Positions 25,206 to 33,714 of a DNA stretch of 64,000 nt are shown in pieces; position 1 is the first letter of the stretch, and the number at the start of each line of letters is the position of its first letter. The translations under genes were made by a program, and so were the position numbers. Under the pieces are notes generated by a model, which did not search any database, was not told where the DNA came from, and was given only the letters and a program-made list of their open reading frames with translations. Source of the stretch: Fluviicola sp. (GTDB lineage: Bacteria > Bacteroidota > Bacteroidia > Flavobacteriales_D > Crocinitomicaceae); contig JARWZO010000012.1 of the NCBI GenBank assembly GCA_029866325.1, positions 62,001 through 126,000 on the forward strand, written 5' to 3'.

Positions 25206-26546
25206 ATGAACAGACGATTATTCCTCAAAAACACCACGCTTGTATCGATTGGCGGATTGTTACTTCCTTCCATTCTTACTACGAACTGTAGAAAAGAGCA
25301 ATTGTTAGAAGATGTCGACTACGATGGCAAAGTAATCATCATTGGCGCCGGAGTGGCCGGTTTGTATGCTGCTTATCTGCTGAAATCGAAAGGCGTTGAT
25401 GTGCTCGTGCTTGAAGCTTCCGGCTCACATGGTGGAAGAATGGGGAAGATTCCCGGATTTGCTGATTTTCCAATTGATTCAGGTGCACAATGGTTGCATG
25501 GAAGAAATAACATTTTAGGTGATCTGATTCAACAAACCAATACTACTGTTACGCTTGACGATTCGGATCTATTTTATTGGTTCAACAATCAACTGGTAAC
25601 ATCGCTGCCGCAAGACACCGCCATTTTTGAAGGAGAAGACTTGCCTGATATTTCGTTTAAGGATTATGCCATTCAAAAAGGTTTGGGTGCCGAATACCAG
25701 TACATTGTTGAAAATCTGGCGGGAGATCAGGGCGCATCTGCAGCTACACTTTCTGTTTATTGGAACAACAAAGAAGAAGAAAACTGGGTTTCCGGCGACG
25801 ATGACTTTAAATTTAAGGAAACTTTTTTTGATTTCATTGACACCCAAATTGCATCGAAAGTAACGGATATCATCCAATACAACACACCAGTTACAGCAAT
25901 CAACTATGCGCAAGACACCATTCTTGTCTCTGATTTAAACGGAGGGACACATCAAGCAGATAAAGTCATCATTACTGTCCCGATTACACAACTAAAAGCC
26001 AATAAAATTCAATTCTCTCCTGCCCTTCCTGCTGAAAAAACAGACGCTTTCTCTAAAATTGGTATGGGAGCCGGCATGAAAGTGTTTTTGAAATTTAGCA
26101 CAAAGTTCTATGACGAAAATATTATCGGAGGAAGTGTTTGTGCAGCTTATGCTGATGAAAGCGTTGGGAAAACAGGCAACGACAACATTTTGCTAGCATT
26201 TATAATGGGAGTTCAGGCGGAAAATCTCACAGCTTTGGGTAGTGATTCAGCCATTACAACCGCTTTATTGCAAGAATTAGATGCAATGTATTCCGGTCAG
26301 GCAACTGCCAATTTCATTGCTTCGCAAGTTGAAAACTGGACAACCAAACCCTACATTGAAGGCGCCTACGGATACAGTACGGTTGGCATGGGAGATGTGC
26401 GAAAAACAGCTGCTTCTCAAGTAGATAACAAACTCTTTTTTGCGGGAGAAGCCATGAATGTAAACGGCCATCATCAAACGGTGCATGGAGCTGTAGAAAC
26501 GGGCTATCGTGAAGTGATCAACCTCCTTAAAACCGTTCAAAAATGA
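25206..26546 (+). CDS. Exported flavin amine oxidase-like protein
   Basis: The 446-residue protein begins with NRRLFLKN, a twin-arginine export motif, and a hydrophobic stretch ending TTNC, so it is probably folded with FAD before export and could be lipidated. The dinucleotide fold is clear: VIIIGAGVAGLYAAYLLKSKG (43-63, first G-x-G-x-x-G) with LEASGSHGGRMG, and the flavin contact WLHGRNN. The C-terminal FAD segment is LFFAGEAMN-x5-TVHGAVETG. It belongs with monoamine/polyamine oxidases; substrate unknown. The outer-membrane-like gene follows with a 4-bp overlap. Confidence 0.85.
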   Translation: MNRRLFLKNTTLVSIGGLLLPSILTTNCRKEQLLEDVDYDGKVIIIGAGVAGLYAAYLLKSKGVDVLVLEASGSHGGRMGKIPGFADFPIDSGAQWLHGRNNILGDLIQQTNTTVTLDDSDLFYWFNNQLVTSLPQDTAIFEGEDLPDISFKDYAIQKGLGAEYQYIVENLAGDQGASAATLSVYWNNKEEENWVSGDDDFKFKETFFDFIDTQIASKVTDIIQYNTPVTAINYAQDTILVSDLNGGTHQADKVIITVPITQLKANKIQFSPALPAEKTDAFSKIGMGAGMKVFLKFSTKFYDENIIGGSVCAAYADESVGKTGNDNILLAFIMGVQAENLTALGSDSAITTALLQELDAMYSGQATANFIASQVENWTTKPYIEGAYGYSTVGMGDVRKTAASQVDNKLFFAGEAMNVNGHHQTVHGAVETGYREVINLLKTVQK

Positions 26547-27214
26547 AACGATTCTTTTTAGCCATCACTTGTTCTCTTTGTTTTGGTGTTGTTGCACAAA
26601 AAGTTCGAGTTGGCGCATCTTACACCTATCTATATGCCGGTCAGTGGGACAAAGCCATTCAAACCTACAACTTTAGCAGGCCTTTTTTAACCAAACCTCA
26701 GCCTTTACTTATTCATAGTGCTGGCGTTTCAGGGACTTACTTTTTTGGTGATGATAATGAAAAAATGCTAAAACATGGTATTCGACTGTCTTACAACTAT
26801 GCGCGCAGCACTGCCGAAAACACCAATTTCACAAACATTTTGCAGTTGCATTTACTCACTCCCGGCTACGTAATGCATTGGAAGATAGGTGAAAAAGCGT
26901 TGTATGCAGAAGCATCCGTTTCAGTCCTCACAAGTGGTTTGTTCAGACAAGTGAACAGCGAGCCTGTTTCTGATGATGATACTCCTGTCAGAGCATTCGG
27001 TATAGGCGGATTGATTGAAGCTGAGTTTGGTTACCGTAAATTGTTTCCTGCCAAAAATTCAATCGATCCTTTTGTATCAGTCGGTTATGCGCCCTATCTT
27101 TTTTCGCGCAATAGCGAGGCTGTTTTGAATCAAACTTCCGGACTTACAGGAAGAAACTGGACCGGTTTGTTGCAGCTAAAGGTTGGTGTTCAGTTTACGT
27201 TTGGCGTTCTGTAA
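26543..27214 (+). CDS. Outer-membrane beta-barrel-like protein
   Basis: The 223-residue protein has a signal peptide (MKRFFLAITCSLCFGVVAQ, cleavage after AQ) and a mature part of alternating strands ending in an aromatic-rich LKVGVQFTFGVL, as expected for an outer-membrane barrel. No specific family recognised. Translation is coupled to the flavin oxidase by an ATGA overlap, suggesting the two work together in the periplasm. Confidence 0.7.
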   Translation: MKRFFLAITCSLCFGVVAQKVRVGASYTYLYAGQWDKAIQTYNFSRPFLTKPQPLLIHSAGVSGTYFFGDDNEKMLKHGIRLSYNYARSTAENTNFTNILQLHLLTPGYVMHWKIGEKALYAEASVSVLTSGLFRQVNSEPVSDDDTPVRAFGIGGLIEAEFGYRKLFPAKNSIDPFVSVGYAPYLFSRNSEAVLNQTSGLTGRNWTGLLQLKVGVQFTFGVL

Positions 27215-27265
27215 TTTCGGTTGTTTTCAGGATCGTATTTTGTTGAAATCTCTACCATGAAAAAT

Positions 27266-27296
27266 TTGTTTTGATTATTTTTTAATCTTATTTTTG
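27266..27296 (+). promoter_or_regulatory. Probable promoter TTG-N20-TATTTTTG
   Basis: TTG at 27266-27268 and TATTTTTG at 27289-27296 match the Bacteroidota -33/-7 elements with a 20-bp spacer, 17 bp ahead of the start of the gene at 27314. A second TTTTG closer to the -7 box has too short a spacer. Confidence 0.5.
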
Positions 27297-27313
27297 ACTA
27301 TAATTTAATCAAA

Positions 27314-27637
27314 ATGAAATACACAACCTATTTTAGCGAATATGTCAAGCAGTCGGGGCCGCCACGCATCAGTCAACGGCAATTTCGCAGAATGATGAAT
27401 ATCGTGTCGCTGGAAGTACAACTTTCAACCATGCATTATGTGAAAAAAGATCTCACTGACACACCTTTTGTTCGACGTTATGATTTAGTGATCAAAAGTT
27501 TAAGTGACAAAATAACCGATCTCTCGCGCAACTTGGAACCATCGAATCTGATGCGGGAATTTGCCAATCTTTCACGCGATGAAATCATGGAAACGTTTGA
27601 GGTGGACAGACCGTGGGATGAGGATGAGGCGTTTTGA
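27314..27637 (+). CDS. Small hypothetical protein
   Basis: A 107-residue soluble protein, rich in Arg and helices, with an acidic tail (VDRPWDEDEAF). No signal peptide or recognised domain. It is the last flank gene before the 51-bp repeat at 27659 that marks the island boundary, and it has its own promoter-like sequence. Confidence 0.6.
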   Translation: MKYTTYFSEYVKQSGPPRISQRQFRRMMNIVSLEVQLSTMHYVKKDLTDTPFVRRYDLVIKSLSDKITDLSRNLEPSNLMREFANLSRDEIMETFEVDRPWDEDEAF

Positions 27638-27658
27638 AATGTTGGATATTGAATGGAC

Positions 27659-27709
27659 GGTTTTAGTAGGCGCGGGATGCGTCGGGAATTAATCACAATG
27701 CGCACCCAA
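27659..27709. repeat. Left copy of the 51-bp inverted repeat bounding the accessory island
   Basis: The sequence GGTTTTAGTAGGCGCGGGATGCGTCGG.. is matched in inverse orientation by 43760-43810, 48 of 51 positions identical (differences at positions 17, 20 and 23). It lies in intergenic DNA on the edge of the AT-rich island. Confidence 0.85.
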
Positions 27710-27718
27710 AGGATTATT

Positions 27719-27744
27719 AGGAGGAGGAAATGCTTCCTCCTCCT
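27719..27744. terminator. Hairpin terminator for the 27743-28441 gene
   Basis: AGGAGGAGGAA (27719-27729) pairs perfectly with TTCCTCCTCCT (27734-27744) with a 4-nt loop. It covers the stop codon region of the minus-strand AbiC-like gene. The stem is strong, but the T run after it is short. Confidence 0.65.
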
Positions 27745-28441
27745 ATTTGATATTAAGGTTTTTCGTATGAGAGATTTCCTTCTTGAGTGATTTCATGAAC
27801 TCATCAAACTGCAGAGAGAAATTGATTATTTCAGGTTGATCTGCTTCAATTTTAATGTCTGTTAGTTTGGCTGTATAAATCTTCTCTATTTCCTCCAAAT
27901 ATTTATTCAACGTTGCAGTAGTAGTCTGAAGGTCCTTAAATTTTTGACTTGTAAAGTCGTATGAGAATAAGTGCCCTGACATGGTTTCGAAGGATGTAAC
28001 GTAATAGCACATCTCGAATAATGGATTTAGCTCTATGCTAACATTTCTATTGTATTCGGCCCAATGCTCATGTGTTTGGCAGTCTTTTTCTTGCAAATTA
28101 AGAATGTAACCTGCATGTGCGTTAATCTTCCTAAAAATTATAGGTGAGTTAATCGCATAGTTGGTTAGTCTATCGTATGCATCCATTTGTCTGACAAGAA
28201 ATTGATGATTTCTTGCTTCTTCATTTGAGTTTTTGGCTACAGTATATGAAAGCCAAGCGAGGACTAATAAACTTATAATACCTATCAACGTGTTAACTGT
28301 CCCCCCGATAAAATCTCCAAAAGTCCCCCAATCAGATGGATTCTCAGACACATGGTTAATCCCAAAATAACTCAGATAAATAAACGCAGGTACTAAAGCA
28401 ACGAATATTGAGGCTGCTAAGTAAATCCAAATCTTTTTCAT
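27743..28441 (-). CDS. Two-helix membrane protein with AbiC-like N-terminus
   Basis: The 232-residue protein has two membrane helices (about 5-27 and 50-72) separated by SDWGTFGDFIGGTVNTLIG, the same layout and loop as putative phage abortive infection proteins (putAbiC family; compare the 42853 gene with VDWSNYGQYLGGTITPLAG). The cytoplasmic part lacks the FR-N-L-Y/F motif of the other two, so assignment rests on the N-terminus. If related, it would act as a membrane-bound effector that stops infected cells. Uncertain. Confidence 0.55.
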   Translation of the reverse strand: MKKIWIYLAASIFVALVPAFIYLSYFGINHVSENPSDWGTFGDFIGGTVNTLIGIISLLVLAWLSYTVAKNSNEEARNHQFLVRQMDAYDRLTNYAINSPIIFRKINAHAGYILNLQEKDCQTHEHWAEYNRNVSIELNPLFEMCYYVTSFETMSGHLFSYDFTSQKFKDLQTTTATLNKYLEEIEKIYTAKLTDIKIEADQPEIINFSLQFDEFMKSLKKEISHTKNLNIK

Positions 28442-28505
28442 GCATCTAAACTATCTAAAAATCGGATGACTAATTATATTTAGTATTTTTATTTAAAGGC
28501 ATAAT

Positions 28506-28790
28506 ATGAATTCAAAAGAGGTTTTAGAAAAACTAGCTACTTACAAGCAATTCGAAGGCAGAAATGTGCTATTCAAGGGTTATATATTGGAAATACGTAA
28601 AGTAATTGCAGCACCTGCATATCTTCCCGAATTTACAGAACGTTATCAGGATTACGTTGAGCAAAGTGAAAATATGGTAGCTTTGGGGTTAAGTGATGAT
28701 TATGATATATACTTTTTCAATAACCCTTATAGCAATCCTACACTATTTACTAAACTTGACGATTTCTTAGCTCACTATAAAGGTGATTAG
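28506..28790 (+). CDS. Small hypothetical protein
   Basis: The 94-residue product (MNSKEVLEKLATYKQFEGRN..) is soluble with no recognised domain. It is divergent from the AbiC-like gene, 64 bp apart, so the two could share a regulatory region. Confidence 0.5.
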   Translation: MNSKEVLEKLATYKQFEGRNVLFKGYILEIRKVIAAPAYLPEFTERYQDYVEQSENMVALGLSDDYDIYFFNNPYSNPTLFTKLDDFLAHYKGD

Positions 28791-28797
28791 AACATTA

Positions 28798-29049
28798 TCA
28801 TCTAAGCTTTCGAGTTTGTTGATGAATACGATTCAGAAGTTCTTGGCAGTCTGAAGAATCGCGTTCTGATTCGATCATTCCTTGAATTGTGTATACAATT
28901 TGCCTTGCTTGGTGAGTCTCAGCATCCAGAATTTCAAGATAGTGGCGAGCGAATTTCAGTTCCTTTACTAGGTCCTCATGACTTAATGATTCTTCGTTCT
29001 CGAAGACTTTCGCAACTTCTTCAGCTATTATCTTTCTGACATTACCCAT
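28798..29049 (-). CDS. Small helical protein coupled to the transposase
   Basis: An 83-residue helical protein starting MGNVRKIIAEEVAKVFENEE. Its start lies 2 bp after the stop of the transposase at 29052, so translation is probably coupled. The N-terminus resembles those of the small proteins at 40641 and 41662. No known family. Confidence 0.55.
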   Translation of the reverse strand: MGNVRKIIAEEVAKVFENEESLSHEDLVKELKFARHYLEILDAETHQARQIVYTIQGMIESERDSSDCQELLNRIHQQTRKLR

Positions 29050-29051
29050 GC

Positions 29052-30209
29052 CTATAAATAGTGCGAAAAATCAATTTTCAATGTTTCACGAGCTTCGCGT
29101 TCTCTTTCACGACTCATCCACTTATTTTTGAAATATTTCTTTCCATTTTTAGTCACAAACGGTACATCTCTGAGGATAAAATGCTTTTTGAGTTCTTCAA
29201 CTTTTATGCTGGTTTGACAGCACAAATTAAGAAGTAAATCAAATCTTTCAAGTACAGTAAGGTGTCTGATATTAAATAAGAATGCGAATTCATCTATGTA
29301 CGATTGTAAATGCGAGGCTGAGGCTCCTTGATGGTCATCATCTTTACGATGCCATTGTTTCCAGATACTTTCGATACCATTTGTGTGTACCCTTTTCTTA
29401 GTTCCGTCGGGTAATTCAAAGTAGTATACAAACTTCTTCATGTGGAATGTGTGATGTTCGCCATTTAGTTTTTTGATGGGGATATTATGAATAGTTACCT
29501 CATGGTCGCTAAATGAATCTTTGACAGGGTTATAGACGTTATTACCATCAGATACAATGATACTTTCTGGATGAATGTATTGCTGCATTATTGGTATTAT
29601 ATTTTTGGAGTCAATGATTCCTGTATTGTTACCAATATATCTAATCACGACCTGGGAAGGTTGAATGAGTTCACCAGTCTTTTTATCTCGTATCTCTCGT
29701 AATTTCATTCCAAATAGAACTCTTTGGCGATACTTAGCCCATTTCTTTGATATTCGTAAATCTTCCTGAGGTTTTGGCCCATACCAACACTCATCAACTT
29801 CAACTTTTCCTTTCAAAATTAGACCATCGAAATAGCCAGCGATTGCATATCGAATTCTGGCAAGCATTCTACACGCTGTCTTTGGGTTCACATCAATAAA
29901 TTCATAGACTTTATTTGCTGATGTTCCGTGGAGGAGATATATCATGCCATTAAACCAGGTTCTGAGTTCAGCATTGCTATTGTAGAATATGGTTCCGATT
30001 GTTGGTGTAAATTGCTCCCTGCAATCCGCGCATTTCAGTTTCTTTCTTTTGGTATATCTGTAAAACTTTCGTTTTGATTTGCAATAAGGGCACTCAATTC
30101 CGTTTTTAATTCTGTTTTGAATTATATAGTCCAAACATTTCTCTTCACTATCAAGCGAGCGAATTAGCTCGGTAATATTCTTAAAGTGATATGTTTCGCT
30201 ATGGCACAC
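29052..30209 (-). CDS. ISXO2-like (IS1595 family) transposase A
   Basis: The 385-residue protein has an N-terminal zinc ribbon (CPYCKSKRKFYRYTKRKKLK then CADC, four Cys at about 39-62), a helical DNA-binding region with the GTIFYNSN motif, and a DDE-type domain with VEVDECWYGPK, VSDGNNVYN and HTNGIESIWKQWHRK, as in ISXO2/IS1595 transposases. All motifs are present. I did not find matching terminal inverted repeats at the gene's ends. It differs in sequence from the second transposase (38903-39982). Confidence 0.8.
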   Translation of the reverse strand: MCHSETYHFKNITELIRSLDSEEKCLDYIIQNRIKNGIECPYCKSKRKFYRYTKRKKLKCADCREQFTPTIGTIFYNSNAELRTWFNGMIYLLHGTSANKVYEFIDVNPKTACRMLARIRYAIAGYFDGLILKGKVEVDECWYGPKPQEDLRISKKWAKYRQRVLFGMKLREIRDKKTGELIQPSQVVIRYIGNNTGIIDSKNIIPIMQQYIHPESIIVSDGNNVYNPVKDSFSDHEVTIHNIPIKKLNGEHHTFHMKKFVYYFELPDGTKKRVHTNGIESIWKQWHRKDDDHQGASASHLQSYIDEFAFLFNIRHLTVLERFDLLLNLCCQTSIKVEELKKHFILRDVPFVTKNGKKYFKNKWMSREREREARETLKIDFSHYL

Positions 30210-30336
30210 AAGCGCTATAACAAAAAGAAAATTGGAAGTTATAAATTGGTTTTATAGTTGAATAATGGCATTTGCGGATGATTTGTACAGGAGATAAATC
30301 TTATCTTTGAATAACACTTAATCCTAATAACACTAC

Positions 30337-30849
30337 ATGGATAAATATCTTACTCCTGAGCTGAAGGCCTATTACATGAATGATTTCAATGAGAAAGTGG
30401 TTCCTTTCTCTGAAGAATCTTGGAAGCTTGATGATGGAGTGCTTGAGTATCTTCAAACCATTAACCGCAACCCTCTAATTCAAACGCTTTATTCAAAAAA
30501 ATATAATATAAATAAATCTGTGAACAATGATTCTGAGAGCTATCTAATGTTCACATACGCTAGGGAACTTGAGGATAAGTTATTCAAAGTATTCCTTTCG
30601 CAAACTACTTCTGCTTTTTCATACGGAGATGATAGCAAGTGTTATTTCACATTCACATATCCTGAGATTGAAGAGGAGGAGGAAGATGATGAGGAAGATG
30701 ATAATCGAGTTAATATCGGATGTGTTCGAGATGGAAACTACTTCAATATTAACAGAATCTGGGTTCACTTTGTCGATTATGGCCCCAATAGTCATGTTCG
30801 GTTTTGGGAATTTGTTTCCAAGGAATTATGTGAGCTAACTCATAAGTAA
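30337..30849 (+). CDS. Hypothetical acidic protein
   Basis: A 170-residue soluble protein with a strongly acidic insertion at about 107-122 (EIEEEEEDDEEDDN). No recognised domain. It converges on the ion-channel gene with a 13-bp gap. Confidence 0.5.
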   Translation: MDKYLTPELKAYYMNDFNEKVVPFSEESWKLDDGVLEYLQTINRNPLIQTLYSKKYNINKSVNNDSESYLMFTYARELEDKLFKVFLSQTTSAFSYGDDSKCYFTFTYPEIEEEEEDDEEDDNRVNIGCVRDGNYFNINRIWVHFVDYGPNSHVRFWEFVSKELCELTHK

Positions 30850-30862
30850 GATGTGGCGTACT

Positions 30863-32086
30863 TCAATATAGCTTATCTACTTTTCTACTTACCAAGTAAA
30901 CAAACAAACCGAGTACTATATATCCTAAAGTTACTTCAGTAATTACTATCAATTGTCCTCCCCAGTTTTCAGGATAGACATCACCATATCCTAAGGTCAT
31001 AAATGTCACAGTACTATAATAAAATGATTTTATGAATTTTTCCACGGGAGTACCAACGGATAACTCATGATAAGAACTGTTATTACAGAAATAAACAATC
31101 GAATAAAGAATGTTAATCGCAAAGGCGGAGATTCCCAGTGCTGCAAACGATGACCAATATTTTGTTGTGACACATGATAGAACGAAACCAATTTTCGTTT
31201 TTAATCTTAATCGCTTAAATCGGAACAATTTACCCGTTAGTGACTGAAACCAATTGATGTAATCAATATCGGTTTTTACATGAGAACGAGTCAACCCTTC
31301 AACATTCACATTCATAAATGTTGTATGATTTTGACCTCGAAAATCACTCAAGGCTAAACCATCCTTGTAAAAAATACTTTTGAAAAGCTTTGCTATAATC
31401 CACTTGTACTTGACCTCAGTATAAACAAATGAAGTTGGAAGGGAGTTATGATTAAGATTCTTCAGATTTTCAACCCATGCACAGTCAAGCAAAATACCTC
31501 TTATGGTTGTGTTATTTACAAAACCAACGGTTGATAATGTTGCTTTATGAAAAGATGCATAATCCAGCATACAGTCCTCAAAATCCACATTTTCAAACAA
31601 AGCAGAATCAAAAAATGCAGAATCAAAGTAACAGTTTTTAATGATGCAATTGCGAACTGAAACTTCTGAGAGGTCGATTCCTGAGAAGTCAAATAAATAA
31701 TAAAGTTTATCATCTTCATCGTCATAGGTGCTAACTAACCGCCCATAATCTTGTGAGGTATATGTTTTGCCTTCAAATTGATAACTCCAATCCGTGAAAT
31801 CGACCACTATTTTGATTCTGTTGCGATAGTTTTCTGGAATAAAAGCTTGCTGGGTTTTACTATTAAGATAGTCTACTATCGATTTTTGAATTACCTGATA
31901 ATCTTCAAAGTGCCATTTAATTTGTGTCTCAAAAGAACCATAAGCACCGTTTCCGTATGCGAGATTATTTACTTTATAAGAATTATTCATCCAAAACTTC
32001 TCAAGACTGTCACTATCCTTGTAACCCAAATCCTTCATGATTTTGAGAATACGATTGAACTCTTGTCTTGCTAGTCCCGTTTCCAT
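30863..32086 (-). CDS. Pentapeptide-repeat domain fused to a two-helix potassium channel
   Basis: The 407-residue protein has a soluble N-terminal region, then about six pentapeptide-like units (A/C-x-F/L: for example CYFDSAFFDSALFENVDFED around 150-170), a linker, and a C-terminal Ion_trans_2 module: a first helix (about 308-330), pore sequence FMTLGYGDVYP with the TxGYGD selectivity filter (about 360-370) and a second helix (about 385-402). It should form a potassium-selective channel in the inner membrane, gated by its cytoplasmic part. Lying in a defence-rich island, it may be an effector that depolarises infected cells; this is inference. Confidence 0.8.
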   Translation of the reverse strand: METGLARQEFNRILKIMKDLGYKDSDSLEKFWMNNSYKVNNLAYGNGAYGSFETQIKWHFEDYQVIQKSIVDYLNSKTQQAFIPENYRNRIKIVVDFTDWSYQFEGKTYTSQDYGRLVSTYDDEDDKLYYLFDFSGIDLSEVSVRNCIIKNCYFDSAFFDSALFENVDFEDCMLDYASFHKATLSTVGFVNNTTIRGILLDCAWVENLKNLNHNSLPTSFVYTEVKYKWIIAKLFKSIFYKDGLALSDFRGQNHTTFMNVNVEGLTRSHVKTDIDYINWFQSLTGKLFRFKRLRLKTKIGFVLSCVTTKYWSSFAALGISAFAINILYSIVYFCNNSSYHELSVGTPVEKFIKSFYYSTVTFMTLGYGDVYPENWGGQLIVITEVTLGYIVLGLFVYLVSRKVDKLY

Positions 32087-32121
32087 ATTTTCGCTATATT
32101 TATTAAATATAAATTATAAAA

Positions 32122-32502
32122 ATGATACGTACATCTTCTCCAACAATTATCGATTTGGATTTGCATAAGAATCAGGAATTAACAGTAGATTCTGAAAGGA
32201 GAGATTTCGTATTAGAGAATTCAAGTTTCCTGATTAACCCCACAAGGCTTGGAGACATTCAACTTGATATAAAATTTGAGAGTGGTTCAAAGCCAGGAGG
32301 TCTATTTATTTATTATTTTCAGCATAGTCGGCTCCAGGTTCAACCAATAGATTCGCCTTTCAAAAATGGTGATACACTTGAATTAACGGTAACTGAATCT
32401 GGTTTTTGGAGGGACAATCCTTTATATGTTGACAGAATTGGAATTCTCGGTAGAGGAACTGGAACTTGTAAATTGCAAGTTGACGTTTTTAGAATATTTT
32501 AG
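32122..32502 (+). CDS. Hypothetical beta-rich protein
   Basis: A 126-residue soluble protein (MIRTSSPTIIDLDLHKNQ..) predicted mostly beta strand with no recognised domain. It is divergent from the ion-channel gene (36 bp) and convergent with the AbiC gene (4 bp apart). Confidence 0.5.
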   Translation: MIRTSSPTIIDLDLHKNQELTVDSERRDFVLENSSFLINPTRLGDIQLDIKFESGSKPGGLFIYYFQHSRLQVQPIDSPFKNGDTLELTVTESGFWRDNPLYVDRIGILGRGTGTCKLQVDVFRIF

Positions 32503-32505
32503 TTT

Positions 32506-33684
32506 TTATTCAGCTTGAACGTTGTGGTTTGAAAGATTAAATGGCTCAGGTTCTTTCTCTTTTAAAACTTCGGGATGATGCTTTGATTCTTTTGATAGAA
32601 TTTCAAATATCTCGGTGTGATCATTAAATTCATCTATAGGAGTTTCATTGAAGTTCTCCATAATTTGGTACTCTTCCACTAAATACAAGAATTTAGGATT
32701 TCCAAGTCCAGGTATCATGACATTGTAATAGATAATGAATAATTCATCTGGTGATATTTGTGCTCTTACTAGCGATGCGTAAAACTTTTTTTCATCATCT
32801 TCTAGATTCGATAAATGAATATATTTGAAAATATGATAAAGATTTCTGAAATAATGACTCAAGACATATTCAAATCCATCTTTATCGAAAAAAGATTCAT
32901 AATCTGATTGTAATTTTTTATACGCACTATATATATCATCCGAGAAGCTTCCTTTTTCTCTGTTTTTTTCATTACTTGGTGACTTTAACTTTTGAATCAA
33001 ATTTTCCTTAGCATGCTTTAAAACTTCACGTTTTTCAAAATCTTCATTTTTTTCTTTTTCTACGGTTAATTCACCTCCAGATGAACGTTGTGGATAGACC
33101 CCATTATTAATCTTCGTATATACTAGTTTATCGACAATTTCATGGTGAAGAGTTAACATTTGAAAAAAGGTGTTTTCAAATCTTTGTTGCTTTAAAGTTT
33201 CGTTTTGAGTGCTAAACTCATTCCTTGTAAGTTTAAGTTCATCACGAGTAAGCTTCAAATCTTTGCGCTGAAGTTTTAACTCTTTTTTTTGAAGGAATAT
33301 GGTATAAATAATAGCTGCCAATGCAAGTCCTGAGAACAATGAATCAACACCAGAAAACTGTTCGGTATATCCGATACATTTCAGAATGGAAACAGTAATT
33401 GCCCAAGCAATTAGTACTCCAATAATAAGTAGAATTAAACGCCAATAGGTTTCTTTTTTGACTAAACTTTTATTCGTCAACTCTTCATAGGAAATCTCTT
33501 TACCATCCTTAAGTATAAGTAAACAATCGTTATCCCGATTGATTATTTCAATAATTCCATACCCATCGCATTTAATTTTAAACCTCGTATCTTCTTTTAA
33601 TTTTTGAAATTCTTCTTCGATACTAAAACTGGGTTGAGAGGCTATTTTGTGAGATTCACAATACTCTTTACTGTAAGTGGTCAT
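32506..33684 (-). CDS. AbiC-like (putative phage abortive infection) membrane protein
   Basis: The 392-residue protein has an N-terminal cytoplasmic segment (1-78), two membrane helices (about 80-100 and 108-128), a highly charged coil (KKELKLQRKDLKLTRDELKL, about 130-165) and the AbiC domain, with RFENTFFQMLTLHHEIV and YFRNLYHIFKYIHL as its recognisable elements. PutAbiC proteins occur in phage-resistance loci; the molecular action is unknown. It starts 31 bp after the SIR2 gene and is clearly its operon partner. Confidence 0.75.
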   Translation of the reverse strand: MTTYSKEYCESHKIASQPSFSIEEEFQKLKEDTRFKIKCDGYGIIEIINRDNDCLLILKDGKEISYEELTNKSLVKKETYWRLILLIIGVLIAWAITVSILKCIGYTEQFSGVDSLFSGLALAAIIYTIFLQKKELKLQRKDLKLTRDELKLTRNEFSTQNETLKQQRFENTFFQMLTLHHEIVDKLVYTKINNGVYPQRSSGGELTVEKEKNEDFEKREVLKHAKENLIQKLKSPSNEKNREKGSFSDDIYSAYKKLQSDYESFFDKDGFEYVLSHYFRNLYHIFKYIHLSNLEDDEKKFYASLVRAQISPDELFIIYYNVMIPGLGNPKFLYLVEEYQIMENFNETPIDEFNDHTEIFEILSKESKHHPEVLKEKEPEPFNLSNHNVQAE

Positions 33685-33714
33685 TGGCTCAAAGATTTCT
33701 ATTAATTAAGTGTT

